Assembly: GCF_025602895.1 (NCBI RefSeq) | Contig: NW_026516217.1 | Location: 682,001 to 746,000, forward strand | Origin: Polychytrium aggregatum | Lineage: Eukaryota; Chytridiomycota; Chytridiomycetes; Polychytriales | DNA: 64,000 nt | Direction: 5' to 3' | Part shown: piece after piece, positions 34,201 to 49,814 of the stretch | How the letters are laid out: each line of letters begins with the position of its first letter | Numbering within the stretch: the first letter of the stretch is position 1 | Position numbers and translations under genes: made by a program | The notes under the pieces: model-generated | What the model was told of the DNA's origin: nothing | Databases searched by the model: none | Seen by the model: the letters and a program-made list of their open reading frames with translations, nothing else

Positions 34201-37200
34201 GGCTGCATCCAGTTTGTGCTCATCTTTGTCCTTGTCTCTTGCAGGTCCATAGAGAAGTAGGTCCAACACCTCACCCAAAAGCTCCTCGAGCAAACAGAGT
34301 TTGGCACCAGACCGCCGCGACTGCTCGATCGACCGTAGTAGCTGGTGATACAGCAGTGTCGAAAACTTTGGGGCGATGCCTTGTCGAATCTCGCTCCATT
34401 GCAGTAGCACGCGAACAACCTGCATATGCGACCGCAAGAGAAAGCCTGATCAATTCGGTGATATCGTGGGACGATCTATAGATCGTAGCAACAAGAATCG
34501 TGTCTCAACCACCCTACCCTACCTTCTTGACGGGGTTGCCCTCTCCATAGAGACGCTTGTCGTTCAGCACACTGGGTGAGAAAAGCAATTGCAACAGCTG
34601 GTCGAGCAATGCCAAGAAAAATCGCGAATTTGACCAGTTCTCCTCGAGGATGGCGATTGTGTAGGAAACGATGTGATCGATCTGACTCAACACCAGTCGG
34701 TCAGTAACGAGAGTGCCCTCCATCAATTGGCATTTGATGCTTGAGCTGGAAATCAAGCCATGTGCCCCCCTGCCACTAACCTCTTCGACACTCTTGTCTT
34801 CCTGCAAATCGATCGACAGTCGAATGACTTCCAGGAGAGTCGGTGCCGTGACTTCTGTGGCATTCTCCAGCTCGTCAATCAACTGGCCGATAACACGACG
34901 AGGCAACAGAGAGGACATGTACTGTCCAACCAAGAGGAAGTTCAGATGCATCAGTCATGCTCCAGCCGCGCCCCAGCCGCCTCGGCGCCATCAACACACC
35001 CTGCAGATGCTTACTTTGATCTGCAGCTCAACGAGAGCGCGGGCAGCGCCAAACTGCGCGACCGTAAAGGTCTGCTGGATGCTGTTCCAATTCTTTTGTC
35101 TAAGACGGAGGATGCGAATGCAAAAGCAACCATCAGCATCTGCAAGGCGACGCAACAATGCCATTCCGCAGTGGTTCCAAGGGTAATTACGATATATCCG
35201 CATGCTCTTAATACAGAAATGCAGAAGCAGACATACCGGTCCTCGATGTCATTAAAGATCTTTATCATCTTGGTTTCGGTCAAGAACAACTGGATGTCGG
35301 GCAGACTCGCAAGATCCGGCCTGATCCCATGGCGAAGCAGTGTATCTGCCGCGACAGTGAACAGGTTCAAAGCCGCGTACTTGGCCCATTGTCTTGCAGC
35401 CGTTGTCTGGGCTGGGCGATGCGATATGGATGAGAACCCATGTTCCCACACACTCGCCAATCGCACCTTGTGACGAAAGAAATGCAATACTCACGCTCGC
35501 ATGCCAGAATCTGGAGATTGTTGGTGCTAGTGGCGACCCATTTGATGGCATAGCCTGCAGCATCAGCTTCGCATCGGTCGCTTCCAGGCTGGAGCCACGA
35601 GAGACTCAGGATTCGCTTCAAAAATTGCGCTTGCACTACGATCATATCCATGTCTGGAAGATGAAGGGGTGCCGGCCACGAGCACGATTCAATTCACCGA
35701 GCACTCCTACTACAGGAGCATGGGATTATGCATACTCGTGATCAGCGCTGAATGCAACAGAATGCCTGAGCTCACCTCGGTGCTGGTCGTCTACCGTGCA
35801 AAGCTCGGCCTCGAAGTACACCGTAGCGGATTGGAGGACCTCGTGAAAGGTTTCAAAGAGCAAGAAGATTGCTGAAGGGCTCGGCTGTGAGAATAGTCGT
35901 GTGGTACTGCGCGCCGGTACATGGTGTTGTGCATCGCGACTGGCTACTTACGAAATCCGACCTGAAGACCCTCGAGACCCTTGCAGACCTCCTCCATAAG
36001 GATGATGCGTTGGTGCCGAGCAATTCGGGGTGTATAAGGGTGGTGCAGCGTCGATAGTCCGAGAAGCAGTGGGTCAAGCACATGCCGAATCGCCGCGGCA
36101 GACTCTTGCATGGCACTGCCATCTACCAAGAACACAATCATGCGACTGATTCGGCAGGCCATTTCCTGGATGTTTTCTTGAGAAGGCACTGGGATTCAAC
36201 AGCAAACAGTATGGCAGGATCAAAGGATTAGACAACACGAGTGCTGGGCGCCATAGCCGTAACCCAGAACCAGCGCGCAAGATCACGCAATATGATGTGG
36301 ACCAACAACCTACCATCCGCGTTGCTTTGCAATGACAAAAACGATCGCACACTGCTACAGAGCCCCTGAATGAGCCATGTACCCTGCTCTTGGTTCTTTG
36401 TGATATTGGATCGGCAAGCACCATTAGCTATCCGCACATGCATCACAGGCACACTTCAAGGGAGCCGGCTGGTTCTTACTGATGCATCGATCGAGTGAAG
36501 CCACGCTTTGATGGACAAGAACTCTGGGGAACTAAACCCGACGGCATCTTCGTTCATCACGCTCGAAATGACTCTGCGAAGCAGTGATATGTGAGTTACC
36601 CAAGCAAAACGACAGTGGGAGATGGTGCAACGTCGTCAAGTCGAATCACCTCGCGAGATGCTCGTAGGTTGTCTGGGTCGAGTCGGTTAGCCGAGCTATA
36701 GCTGCTATCTCAAGGCGACGAAGGTATTTGCGCGAGTTGAGTTTACTGGACACCAGCAAACAACGATGCAGCCCGAGCAGAGCATGGGAGGAGCACGAGT
36801 GGTAATTTCATCAGTATACAATGCTGTCTGATTGATTGCGCATCACGCATCAAAGAGCGCCTCATATGTTGCGATGACGACCAACCTCCAGACGTTGCTG
36901 GCCTTTTCGCTATCCAGAACATTCATGAGAAGCTGGAGATCCTTTGTAGCCCATGGACGGCACATTTCCGAGATCCGATGCGCCTCGACGGCGTCCATGA
37001 TGCCTTGCAATATAAACAGCGCAGCAAACGGGCAGTTGAATCGAGGAAGGTTGGCGATGGCCATGGAGAGGAGCCGGCCCTGGAAACACATCACGTATCA
37101 GCGGCTGATCACAATACGGCGGACCGACTCGCGATCCGGCCTTACCTGATCGCTGACCGAATACCCGCTCAGGAGGCGTCCAATGAACTCCTTGAGCTTC

Positions 37201-39592
37201 TCTCCCATGGGCGATATGAACAGACCCAAGCCCGGAATGGTGTAGAACATGGTGACGTCGATGTGCTTATGGAAAAAGTCTGTGTATGACAGTGTCCTGT
37301 CAGCGCAGATGTGCATGATAGCGACCAATTGCGGCGGACGGGGTTGCCGAAACTCTACCTGTGAGAAACTTCCACTGCTGGCCCAGAAGGAGGGTCAGAC
37401 TGTCTTCCAAAGACAGGATGTATTCGATGACCTTTTTTCGAATGACCAGTGTAAAGTTCTGGCAGCCCCGCTCAAATAGGAGGCACCACCAGGATACATC
37501 AATCTTGAGAGTCGATCCTCGGCTTTCCTTGGGCTGCATGAACGCAGAGAGCTTGGGAAGGATGGGCTGCAAAGGTTACGAGAAAGATTACACGGGATGA
37601 GTCGATGTTGCCTTGCGCCATGGATCAATCCAACAAGCACAGGGTTTGTTGGAGTTGTATCATCAAGGCGGGTTGATCTCGTACGGGGGGCTTACCACCA
37701 CGAGGTGTGGATAGGACTCTTGCATGGTGTCGAAAAGCAAAAAGAACTCGTCCCACATTGCCGAATACGTCTTTGTATCTGCGCTGCTCCATTGGAAGTA
37801 TCTGGGGGGGAGGCCAAGACGTATAGCGTCCAGAGTCAGCGCCGTGATATGCTGAAGCTGCCTCGGATCCAAATCAGCTGGGCTATCTGAGCAAGCACGC
37901 ACCGAGTCCAGGGACGGTCATTTTGGGAAAGCTTGCTGTGAAACTGTTTTGAAAAGTCGACGACCCGTTTCAGCAAAAACAAAGAGTATTTCATGGCAAC
38001 ATTGTCCGAGCCCTCGAGCGATGTCTGGAAGTGGAAAGAGGGGAGTTCAGCAGCCGTACATCATCGACTTTAGCGGTAGGATGAGCGGCATTGAAATTGC
38101 TCATTAGGAGGCATGTCTCTCCGAATACGCCCAATACAACCAGCTCAAAGTCGACATGTGCAACGAATGGTCATCCGCCTCGCCCAAGCCTGCTGATTCA
38201 GATTGATGGGACCACGACTACTATCGATCTGTCGAGCGCGATCGCTTTGAGGATCGTGTACCTGAATGATCTGAAAGAGCGCAGGTTCTTTGCGCAGATC
38301 AAGGTCTGCATGCCGCACGAGCTGGAGCCGCCCATTGCGTTCCTCCAGCCCGAAGAAATAATCAAACAGGCGACACAGTGCGCCGGGCGCCTCCTTGTAC
38401 AAAACATGCTCTGAGCCAAGCTCTTCATGGATCGTCAGTACTCGGGTCCAGATAGCCTGCATATGTGATGAGAATGAGTCAGCTGTATCGGGAGAGTACC
38501 TCTCCCTTGGCTGTTGGTATCTGCAGGACTGCGTACCTGGCACCAATCTGGGTGTTTGGCAGAGCCCTGTGAGGTGTTCCAAGCGAACATCGCAGGAACC
38601 TGCTCGTTTCCGACCTTGGCCCGAATAACCGGGTCGCCGCATCCCCACAGCCTCAGAATCGAGCTGAAAATCGAGTCCAGGACCTCTTCTTCAATGGAAT
38701 CCAGATGGGTGCTTCTTCGGAAGACCCGCAAGAAGTACTCGAGTCCCCAGACGACGGCCAAGCTGTTCTCGCTCGAGTGCGTGCTGCTGCGGATCATGTT
38801 ATCGGAATCGGTATGCGACTTGAAGACACAGTAGTAGTTCTTGTAGGGTTTGGCGCTACCAATGAACTCGCTGATCCCATGGAGAGCGTCCGCGGTGATT
38901 CTCGAAAAAAACTCGGCGTTTCCTAGGCTGATCTCCACCGCGGTATCGACGACTGCAATTGAGCGACCGTCAAGGGACCCGCCGATGTGAGCCGAAGTGC
39001 GATGACAGCCCATTTCATGTCGCTACGTCTGTGCTCCTGTCGTTACGATCGGTAGCGCCGCAGAATTGGCGAGATCCGCTTACCGCAGCGACAGGCCATG
39101 TCCTGCTTGCAAACGTCGGGCTCCTGCTGCGCCTGCTCGGATAGGTATCGTTGAACCGCAGCTGTGTAAAAGCTCTGCAGTGCTCTCTAGATATGAATGT
39201 CATCCCGTCAGTTGTTAGCTCAAGGCGTCATGCCCTCGATCGTTCCAGGAACAGTATTACGGCGAGGCCTGTGTGGCGCAATACTCCGGCACATACCTCT
39301 CTGATGGAGGCACATCCCGCAGCAATTTTGACCGCAGAGAGATAGGACTTTATGCGAGCAAGTTGCTGAGTTGGATCGGACACGCATTCGCTCTCCCGCT
39401 TGAGGTTGGCCACGATATCGAGGAACGGCTCGGGCCCCGAGGCCTTGCAACAGAAGCCAAATCGAGAGCATCAGCGGCCCATCCGTATTAAACTATGCGC
39501 TTGATGTGACTGTTGTGGCCGTGCACCACGAAGCTTTCGGGCGGGAGGAATACCTTCAGGATCGAGCCGTATATCAGATCAGTCTCAGACAT
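31241..39592 (-). CDS. TRM3: tRNA (guanosine-18-2'-O) methyltransferase, TARBP1/Trm3 family
   Basis: The C-terminal SpoU/TrmH (SPOUT) domain is clear: [20 protein letters not shown] and [15 protein letters not shown] (exon ending near 32000), then [20 protein letters not shown] with SLLGIEQA, then [20 protein letters not shown] joined across introns, and finally [20 protein letters not shown] with [10 protein letters not shown] (terminal exons 31405-31484 and 31241-31310). These are the three SPOUT motifs ([22 protein letters not shown]). The enzyme methylates G18 of tRNA with S-adenosylmethionine. Upstream, about 7 kb of minus-strand exons encode a helical (HEAT/ARM-like) N-terminus as in yeast Trm3 and human TARBP1, for example [20 protein letters not shown]. 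The first coding exon is proposed to begin [20 protein letters not shown] at 39592. The C-terminus is certain; the many N-terminal exons are only approximate. Confidence 0.85.
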
Positions 39593-39943
39593 GGGCCGGA
39601 GTCGAGAAGCGATGCTATTGGTGCTGTCGATTTTCTCAGAGCAGAGGATCGTGACAATCGTGATGTCCCAGGCAATCCAGGCGACCCGGCGATCTCGACA
39701 GCCAAGCAGGCGCCCGCCGGGTGGATGGACTTTTTTTTTTTTTTTTGGGCCAGGGCGCCCCCGTGCACGCACAGAACGGACCAACAGGCGGGCCTGTCCA
39801 TCAGCCTGCCCCGTCCTGGAACCGTGGGTCCTCGCCCGATTTCCGTCTCGCTGCGTCCTTCTCCAGAGAGCCCCAGACGCAGACGCAGGGGCGGCGCCGG
39901 ACACACCCGCGCATAGATTCAGCAAGCGGCGCAAATCAACGAC
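39593..39943. promoter_or_regulatory. Divergent promoter with T16 tract
   Basis: A 351-bp gap between the start codons of TRM3 (minus) and the GCK-III kinase (plus) contains a run of 16 T at 39731-39746. Poly(dT) tracts of this kind commonly mark nucleosome-depleted fungal promoters; here it lies nearly central between the two genes. Confidence 0.5.
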
Positions 39944-44256
<4,313 letters not shown>

Positions 44257-44479
44257 ATAGAGTATTTGCTGACGGCTTGCTTCGATGTTTTGAGCATGGT
44301 ACGAGGACCTGTGGCAGCGCAGTCCACTCCTTGACGTCCCCGTCGATGCGTGTGTACTATGGGAGTACCCAAAGCGAAGTGGGAGATGAGATGGTCGAAG
44401 CGGGAGTTGGCTCGCCATCCACGCCCATTTTCAGGGCGCCATCTTCTCTCACCCAGCCGCGACGGCCGGACCATGGAGA

Positions 44480-47400
44480 ATGCTCACAGATCAAGATATC
44501 GAGGACGCTCTTGCGTTTGCGGCCGTGCTTGCCGGGGATGCCCCAGTCTCGGATCTTTCGTCCCTTCCATGGGCCCGCGGCAGATGGAGCGGTAGGTCGA
44601 CCTTGGATGACAGCCCAACACAGATCACTGCCCTGATCGACCCGGGCCATCCAGACCAGACTCTGTCTATACCGCCTCTCACCGACAGCAACCCTTGCTT
44701 TGCTTGGCCCCGAGCCGCTCAGATCTTATCCTGGATGATTATATCTGTGCCATCCAGCACACAATCCAAGATGCCATCGGATGCTACAAAGTAAAGCTTG
44801 GATCGGCTCAAGCGAGCTCCATATCATGCAACCTCTGTCGGGCAGAATGGGGCGGAATCGAGCCAATGCCGGCTGGACATGCATACCGCCTGTCTGTATT
44901 GCTCCTGCCGTCTTGGGCGCCGCCTTCTATCGCAACCGCTTGCGCTAACGAGACTATGGCTGTGCCGCCGGTGACTGCTGTTCCCCCATCCTGGCATACT
45001 CGGGCATATCCGCCGCCTGCCCCTCTTTCCAGGAATACGGTTTGGACCGATGGTGCACCCAAAGGCTTCCCGATATGCTCAAGAATATTGAATCGATTCT
45101 CGGTGCTGCTCTGAATCTCCCTGGAGAAATCAACCACGACTGGATCCTGGACCAGCTGAGAGGCGAAGCCATCTATGAGCTGTGTCCGTTCCTCCCGCGG
45201 GTGCTTGAGCGCTTGCTGTCTCGTCACGTCACATATTACCAGCGGACCGATCGTCCCGAATATCGATATGGTATGGTATATACTGACAGGCTGGCCTTGC
45301 ATGAGCCGTTGTGGAGCAACAAGCCACCGAATGCATGTTCGATACTGCTCGGGGCTGACTAGGCGACCTGTTCGCCTTTTGATCTGCTCATGCGTCGCCG
45401 CCTGCATGGTCGCCAGTTTCGAATGTCTGCGGCGATCTCAACCGCCTTGGCCTTGGTCTCGTTTTGACGGATCCGGTGGCAACGGTCCTGTTCAAGTCAA
45501 TCGATTCCAAGCTGTCACGGAGCTGCAAGGCCGTCTTCCACAAACGCACACTCGGCCCATGCCTACGATGGATCGACGATTATCTGATCCCCTGGCTTTG
45601 CATTGCTTTTGGATGCGATGGTGAGTATTGCTCTGGCGCATTATGATCCTGCTTCAAGCGGTGGCAGACCGAGGTAAATCGGACCCACTTGACATTACCG
45701 GGAGTGTGTCGGACTCTGATTCAGGCGGTGCTCCTAATTCCATGTGGACAATCCAGACTCGAGTCAAGACGATTTCATCTATCCATGGCGGACGCGGTTG
45801 ATTCGACACTTTCATCGGTGCTTCTTTGGTCTGAGGTAAGTCTCTGCTTCTGCTTGACTCGGCTGGCTTGGATTGGCGGCTTGAGCATCAGCATCAGCAT
45901 CAGCATCAGCATCAGCATCAGCATCAGCATCAGCATCAGCATCAGCATCAGCATCAGCATCAGCATCAGCATCAGCATCAGCATCAGCATCAGCATCAGC
46001 AACATTCTCACCCATGTCATCATCGATAGGGTCAGCGAGCTCTTTGAAATCATTGTCGAGTTTCCGTACTCGCGATGTGCGCTGTTGGATCTCTTGGTAT
46101 GTACAAGCTGCCATTGAGTGCATTTCATCGTCAGACAGCAGCAATGGCAACTCACTAACACTCACTTCCCACACAGGAGTCGCTGAAGGTGACGGATCGC
46201 TCCGAGCTCCTAGTCAGCTCGCTATCAAAATCGTAAGCCGCCGATACACCCCAGCGCAACGATCGATCGTTCAGCATCCATTTCCTCTCCCCAATGACTA
46301 TGTCACAAGTGCTGGATATTCACAATCTTCATCTATCCTTGTCGGCCCTGGCTCGACGGCTTTGAAGCATCGGCAAGCGCTTGCTTCAACCGGGTGCAAC
46401 CACCGCAACGATTGTGGATTTCTACATCGCACTACAGAAGAGCGTACTGCTCCTCGATCCAGTCGGTGCGATGACGCAGACTCTAGGGGACCCCATCAAG
46501 CAGTACCTCAGGTGCGCCTATTGTGCGCTACCCTCTCCCGCTCAGTAGCCCGCTCCCGTTCGCTAGCCCGAAAGCCCGTGGTGATTTTTGATTGGCTTCA
46601 GAACAGTAGCAAGGATGGACCAGGTCCTGGAAGCTCTGCGAGTAGCGCGGATCAGTTGTCTGACCATGGATCTGTGTTCATTCCCAGACAGCGAAGTGAC
46701 ACCGTCAAATGCATCATATCAAAGCTGATCGATAGCCCGGGGAGCGAAGGTGGACAACACGACGACGGGAACAACGACTTGGCTGTCGAATCTGAAGGTT
46801 TGAATCGGCTCCGATCTGGCATTCGTGCATTGGCTTGCCGACCACGCCCTGGAGATTGCCTCGCACCAGGAAGACGAATATCGATTGCGGTGCACTAATA
46901 ATTGTTGATCAAATCGACCCTCCCCTCCCCAGAAGGTCCCCTTCCAGAATCGATCGTCCGAAATCTGCTTAGCATCTACGATACTTACGATGTGTTTGTC
47001 AAAGAGTTTCAAAGTTCTCTCGCGAGCCGGCTGTGCCGTTTGCCCAATTACGACACCGTTCTCGAGGTAGGTTGGGTCGCGTTGCTAGATGCCTGGCTTG
47101 CCATCAAGGTTGTTCTGACGTTTCTGGGCAAATCAGATGGCCCAAGTTGAGCACCTCAAGACTCGCATCGACGAATCAAACCTACAAAACTGCGAAGTGA
47201 TGCTGCGAGACATTTTCGACTCCAAGAGGATCGACAGCCTCATTCACGAAACCGGTTTCTTCAAGGTATTTTTGCCCAGGGATAGATGGTGATGGGCAGC
47301 TCTGATGCTAAACGACCGAGCGGTGGATGGCACTTTGCTGACGATTGAACGCCTAGCAGGTCCCACTCCACAGCAGGATTCTGTCTCGGCAGTACTGGCC

Positions 47401-48410
47401 CCCTTTGGAACAGGAGATGTTCAAGCTACCTGATGCGGTGCAGAGGTACGGACAGTCTTGAGCTGCACTGCATCACTGCATCACTGCGTCACTGCATCAC
47501 TGCATCACTGCATCACTGCATCACTGCGTCACTGCGTCGATCGATAAGCACGTGTTGTTGATGATGCTCCGTCAAGTAAATGACTACGTCTTGTTCAATG
47601 CCCTCTGCGACCATGCTCAAAGTCAAATGGAGGAGTACCAGAAGATGTATGGGGACATCAAACAGGGACGAGCACTCAAATGGATACCGTCCGCTGGAAC
47701 AGTCTCGTTGACACTCGATTTGAAGGATCGCCGGCTCACTCTAGACGTGACACCTTTCCAGGCATCGATCATCTCGTGCTTTGAAAACCAAGGTTGGCTT
47801 GCAGCAAGATCGCTCTGCACGCCTACAATCTCGCCATTGGCCTGGACAACATTAACGATGGCTTGTGGTTTCCCCGTAGCGGAATGGACCCTTGCAAAGC
47901 TCGCGGCCCATCTTGAAACTTCGGATAGCACCCTCAAGAAGAGGATGGCATATTGGATAAAGATGAATGTCATATCAGAGCCGGCCGACGGCGTGTATAG
48001 ACTGATCGAGGAGTTGGATCCTCTTGCTCACGGTAAACTGGCCGCCAGCAACATCCAATTGTGCTTGCTCTCTTCGGCTGGGAATCAACTGATAATGGCT
48101 GCTTGTCTTTGCCACCCACATTGGCACTGAATTGTGTACAGATGCAGAGGTGAAATCCGCGTTTGTCCCTGCCAACGACGCTCATGGGAGGCCGGCCCAA
48201 CGGACCACGGCCGAGCCCGAAGAAATGTGGGCATTCCATATTCAAACAATCATGGGGCTGTTCCCGGCGCTTACGGCTGAGGAGCTGCTGCAGAAGATGC
48301 AAATGATGTCATTTAATGGAAATGTGGATAACGTCAAGGCGCTGCTCCAAGTCCTCGTTGTTGACGGAAAGGTTAAAGCCTGCGGGCAGACATATTCGCT
48401 CAAGCAGTAG
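44480..48410 (+). CDS. APC2: Anaphase-promoting complex subunit 2 (cullin-like APC2)
   Basis: A multi-exon gene. The likely start MLTDQDIEDALAFAAVLAGD is at 44480 (exon 44480-44591, phase 1 to an exon starting at 44660). Recognisable parts: IVRNLLSIYDTYDVFVKEFQ, LASRLCRLPNYDTVLE, HLKTRIDESNLQNCEVMLRD and IFDSKRI (human APC2 has 'CEVMLKDMADSRRI'), SRQYWPPLEQEMFKLPDAVQ, LKWIPSAGTVSLTLDLKDRR, and VTPFQASIISCFENQ. The winged-helix end is KLAAHLETSDSTLKKRMAYW, and the C-terminal APC2 domain is EEMWAFHIQTIMGLFPALTA followed by GKVKACGQTYSLKQ. APC2 with APC11 forms the catalytic core of the APC/C ubiquitin ligase. Several introns are repeat-bearing (45884-46001, 47463-47540). Exon limits in the N-terminal half are approximate. 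Confidence 0.85.
45884..46001. repeat. AGCATC hexanucleotide repeat in APC2 intron
   Basis: About 19-20 perfect AGCATC units directly follow an exon ending in a canonical donor (GGTCTGAG then GTAAGT at about 45836). The array is uninterrupted, which suggests recent expansion or strong length instability. Confidence 0.95.
47463..47540. repeat. ACTGCATC octanucleotide repeat in APC2 intron
   Basis: About nine units of CACTGCRT lie between the exon ending KLPDAVQ and the next coding exon. Few units vary (GCATC versus GCGTC). Confidence 0.9.
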
Positions 48411-48654
48411 CGGAACTTGGAGGGCATGGTGATTCCAAAGTCGCATGTCCGGATTGTATTTTCGTAACCATCCGACTAACAAAATATTATAAGAGCAAAG
48501 CAAACACGGGATGGCCCATGTGCAATGGGCATATAGGGTACAGATGCAACAAATGCTCAATGGAATGGACGGAAGGGGGCAGGGGGCAGGAGTCGAGTGA
48601 GGGCAGGGTCGATGGAAGACATTCTCAGTGTATGGGATGTACACTTTATTCAGA

Positions 48655-48667
48655 AAAAAACGGGACA
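48655..48667 (+). repeat. Left terminal inverted repeat (13 bp)
   Basis: AAAAAACGGGACA, perfect inverted match to 49726-49738. It is preceded by one further A. Inward of the TIR the two ends diverge after one or two bases. Confidence 0.75.
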
Positions 48668-48739
48668 ACATAGCCGTTTCCATGAACATGTAGTATGTGC
48701 TGTGCTTGCGTCAAGCAAAGCCACAAGAAATAAAACAGA

Positions 48740-49126
48740 TCACTTTGGCAGCCTCCGAGTGAAGACCGCCGGTCGCTCTCCGATCTCCACAATCGACCTG
48801 CATACTGTGATCATGTTGCGCGCCGCATTGACGTCGCGATTCCACACTGTCCGGCAGCTGGGATTCTTGCAGCTCCTGACAAAGTGGGAATTCGCAACAC
48901 TGGGCGCATCGAGTCCTTCCAACCGAACTGGCTCCAGGCACTTGGAGCACACTTGCGAGGTGTTGAACTCGTTCGTCGAGACTACCTTGACGCTTCCATG
49001 ATGGTGATTGGGACGGCGTCGGTGGTGCTCGAATTGCTCAAAGTACCGAGCAAACCGCTGCCTCCGAGGGCTGGATGCATAGCCCTTGGTACATGCGATG
49101 CAGCACACCAGAGTGGTTGATGGCAA
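48740..49126 (-). pseudogene. C-terminal fragment of a Fanzor/TnpB-type RNA-guided nuclease
   Basis: Meaningful from about 49087 (KGYASSPRRQRFARYFEQFE). Then VKVVSTNEFNTSQVCSKC starts the zinc ribbon (CSKC, later CKNPSC), followed by RTVWNRDVNAARNM, the RuvC-III motif with its catalytic Asp. The protein ends naturally at RRLPK-stop (48740). This 'TSQ.C..C ... C....C ... NRD.NAARN' signature is diagnostic of OrfB/TnpB and eukaryotic Fanzor proteins. RuvC-I, RuvC-II and the RNA-binding N-terminus are absent, so the fragment cannot act as a nuclease. Fanzors are known from chytrids, and Fanzor genes carried by Tc1/mariner elements have been described. Same strand and frame direction as the transposase part. 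Confidence 0.85.
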
Positions 49127-49667
49127 ATGCAGCCGAGACAGACTTGTGTTTCATGTGATTGCGCTGGCGAAGCGGAGCACCCTTCGGCGAGTATCCGTAA
49201 AGAGGGAAAATGGATTTCCTGATCCCTGTCTCATCGACAAAAACGAATCGCCGCGGGTCGATGGAGCGGACCTGGTCCCTGAACTGTGCCACTCGCTCAT
49301 CCAGTCGCTTGGACTTGTAGAGGTGTGTTGCCCTCTTGTGTGAGAGACCTGCTCGCTGGATGGCAGTGTGGCAGAGTGAGAGTGATACTTTCCTCTGGAG
49401 GATGGACTCGAGCTTGCATCGCAACACAGGACCAGTCTGGAACGGGTCCTGTTCAATCAGGGTGCGAATGACTGGACATGCCTGCTCGAAGAAAGTGGAT
49501 CTGCGAGCTGGGACCCGGGATGGGTCATCCAGCTTGCATCCTCGGTGCCATCGATGGATGGTGCTCTTGGATACACTGAATATGGAGGCGACCTTACGCA
49601 GGCTATGGATGAGGGCGTAGCATCGCAATGCGGCGGTGCGAAAGTCGGATGTGTGGCGAATGGTCAT
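49038..49667 (-). pseudogene. Truncated IS630/Tc1-mariner-like transposase (HTH plus first part of DDE domain)
   Basis: An intact 5' end encodes a helix-turn-helix (ALIHSLRKVASIFSVSKSTI, then HRWHRG), a linker with LSLCHTAIQRAGLSHKRATH, and the beginning of the DDE_3-type catalytic domain, FVFVDETGIRKSIFPLYGYS and PKGAPLRQR, containing the first catalytic Asp-Glu pair (VDE). After GVLHRMYQG (near 49087) homology stops. The remaining residues up to the stop at 49038 are out-of-frame translation of the Fanzor-like segment. The second catalytic Asp and the final Asp/Glu are missing, so it cannot transpose by itself, although the TIR-binding domain may be intact. Start: first Met of the frame, 59 bp inside the right TIR. 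Confidence 0.85.
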
Positions 49668-49725
49668 GGCCAGCGCGCGATAACATTGGGTAACAAAATA
49701 TTCGATGAATGGTCAAAAACCCGGG

Positions 49726-49738
49726 TGTCCCGTTTTTT
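49726..49738 (-). repeat. Right terminal inverted repeat (13 bp)
   Basis: TGTCCCGTTTTTT, the reverse complement of the left TIR. The base just outside completes a TA dinucleotide as read on the minus strand, the usual target of Tc1/mariner-type elements. Confidence 0.75.
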
Positions 49739-49814
49739 ATTGGATTGCCTGTAAGGTGGGGCCAAGATGAAGGGAGCGGGCGCGGCGACAGCCACAGAAA
49801 TGCTATGGTTGTCT

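Larger units (their letters stand above)
48655..49738 (-). mobile_element. TIR-bounded DNA transposon derivative with transposase 5' part and Fanzor 3' part
   Basis: A 1,084-bp element between perfect 13-bp terminal inverted repeats (AAAAAACGGGACA at 48655-48667; the complement at 49726-49738). It lies in the convergent gap between APC2 and the kinesin. Reading on the minus strand it contains an IS630/Tc1-mariner-type transposase N-terminal half and then, after a junction near 49087, the C-terminal part of a TnpB/Fanzor-like protein. Neither ORF is complete, so the copy cannot encode an active enzyme. A TA target duplication is not clear: TA is present at the right end but the left end has AA. 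Confidence 0.75.

Noticed and set aside
45775-46174. Minus-strand frames with long Ala-Asp or Met-Leu repeats
   Set aside because: Produced by translating the AGCATC microsatellite inside an APC2 intron.
48411-48654. A complete Fanzor gene extending beyond the element to the left
   Set aside because: The Fanzor frame reaches its natural C-terminus at 48740, inside the left TIR; nothing beyond 48655 resembles it.
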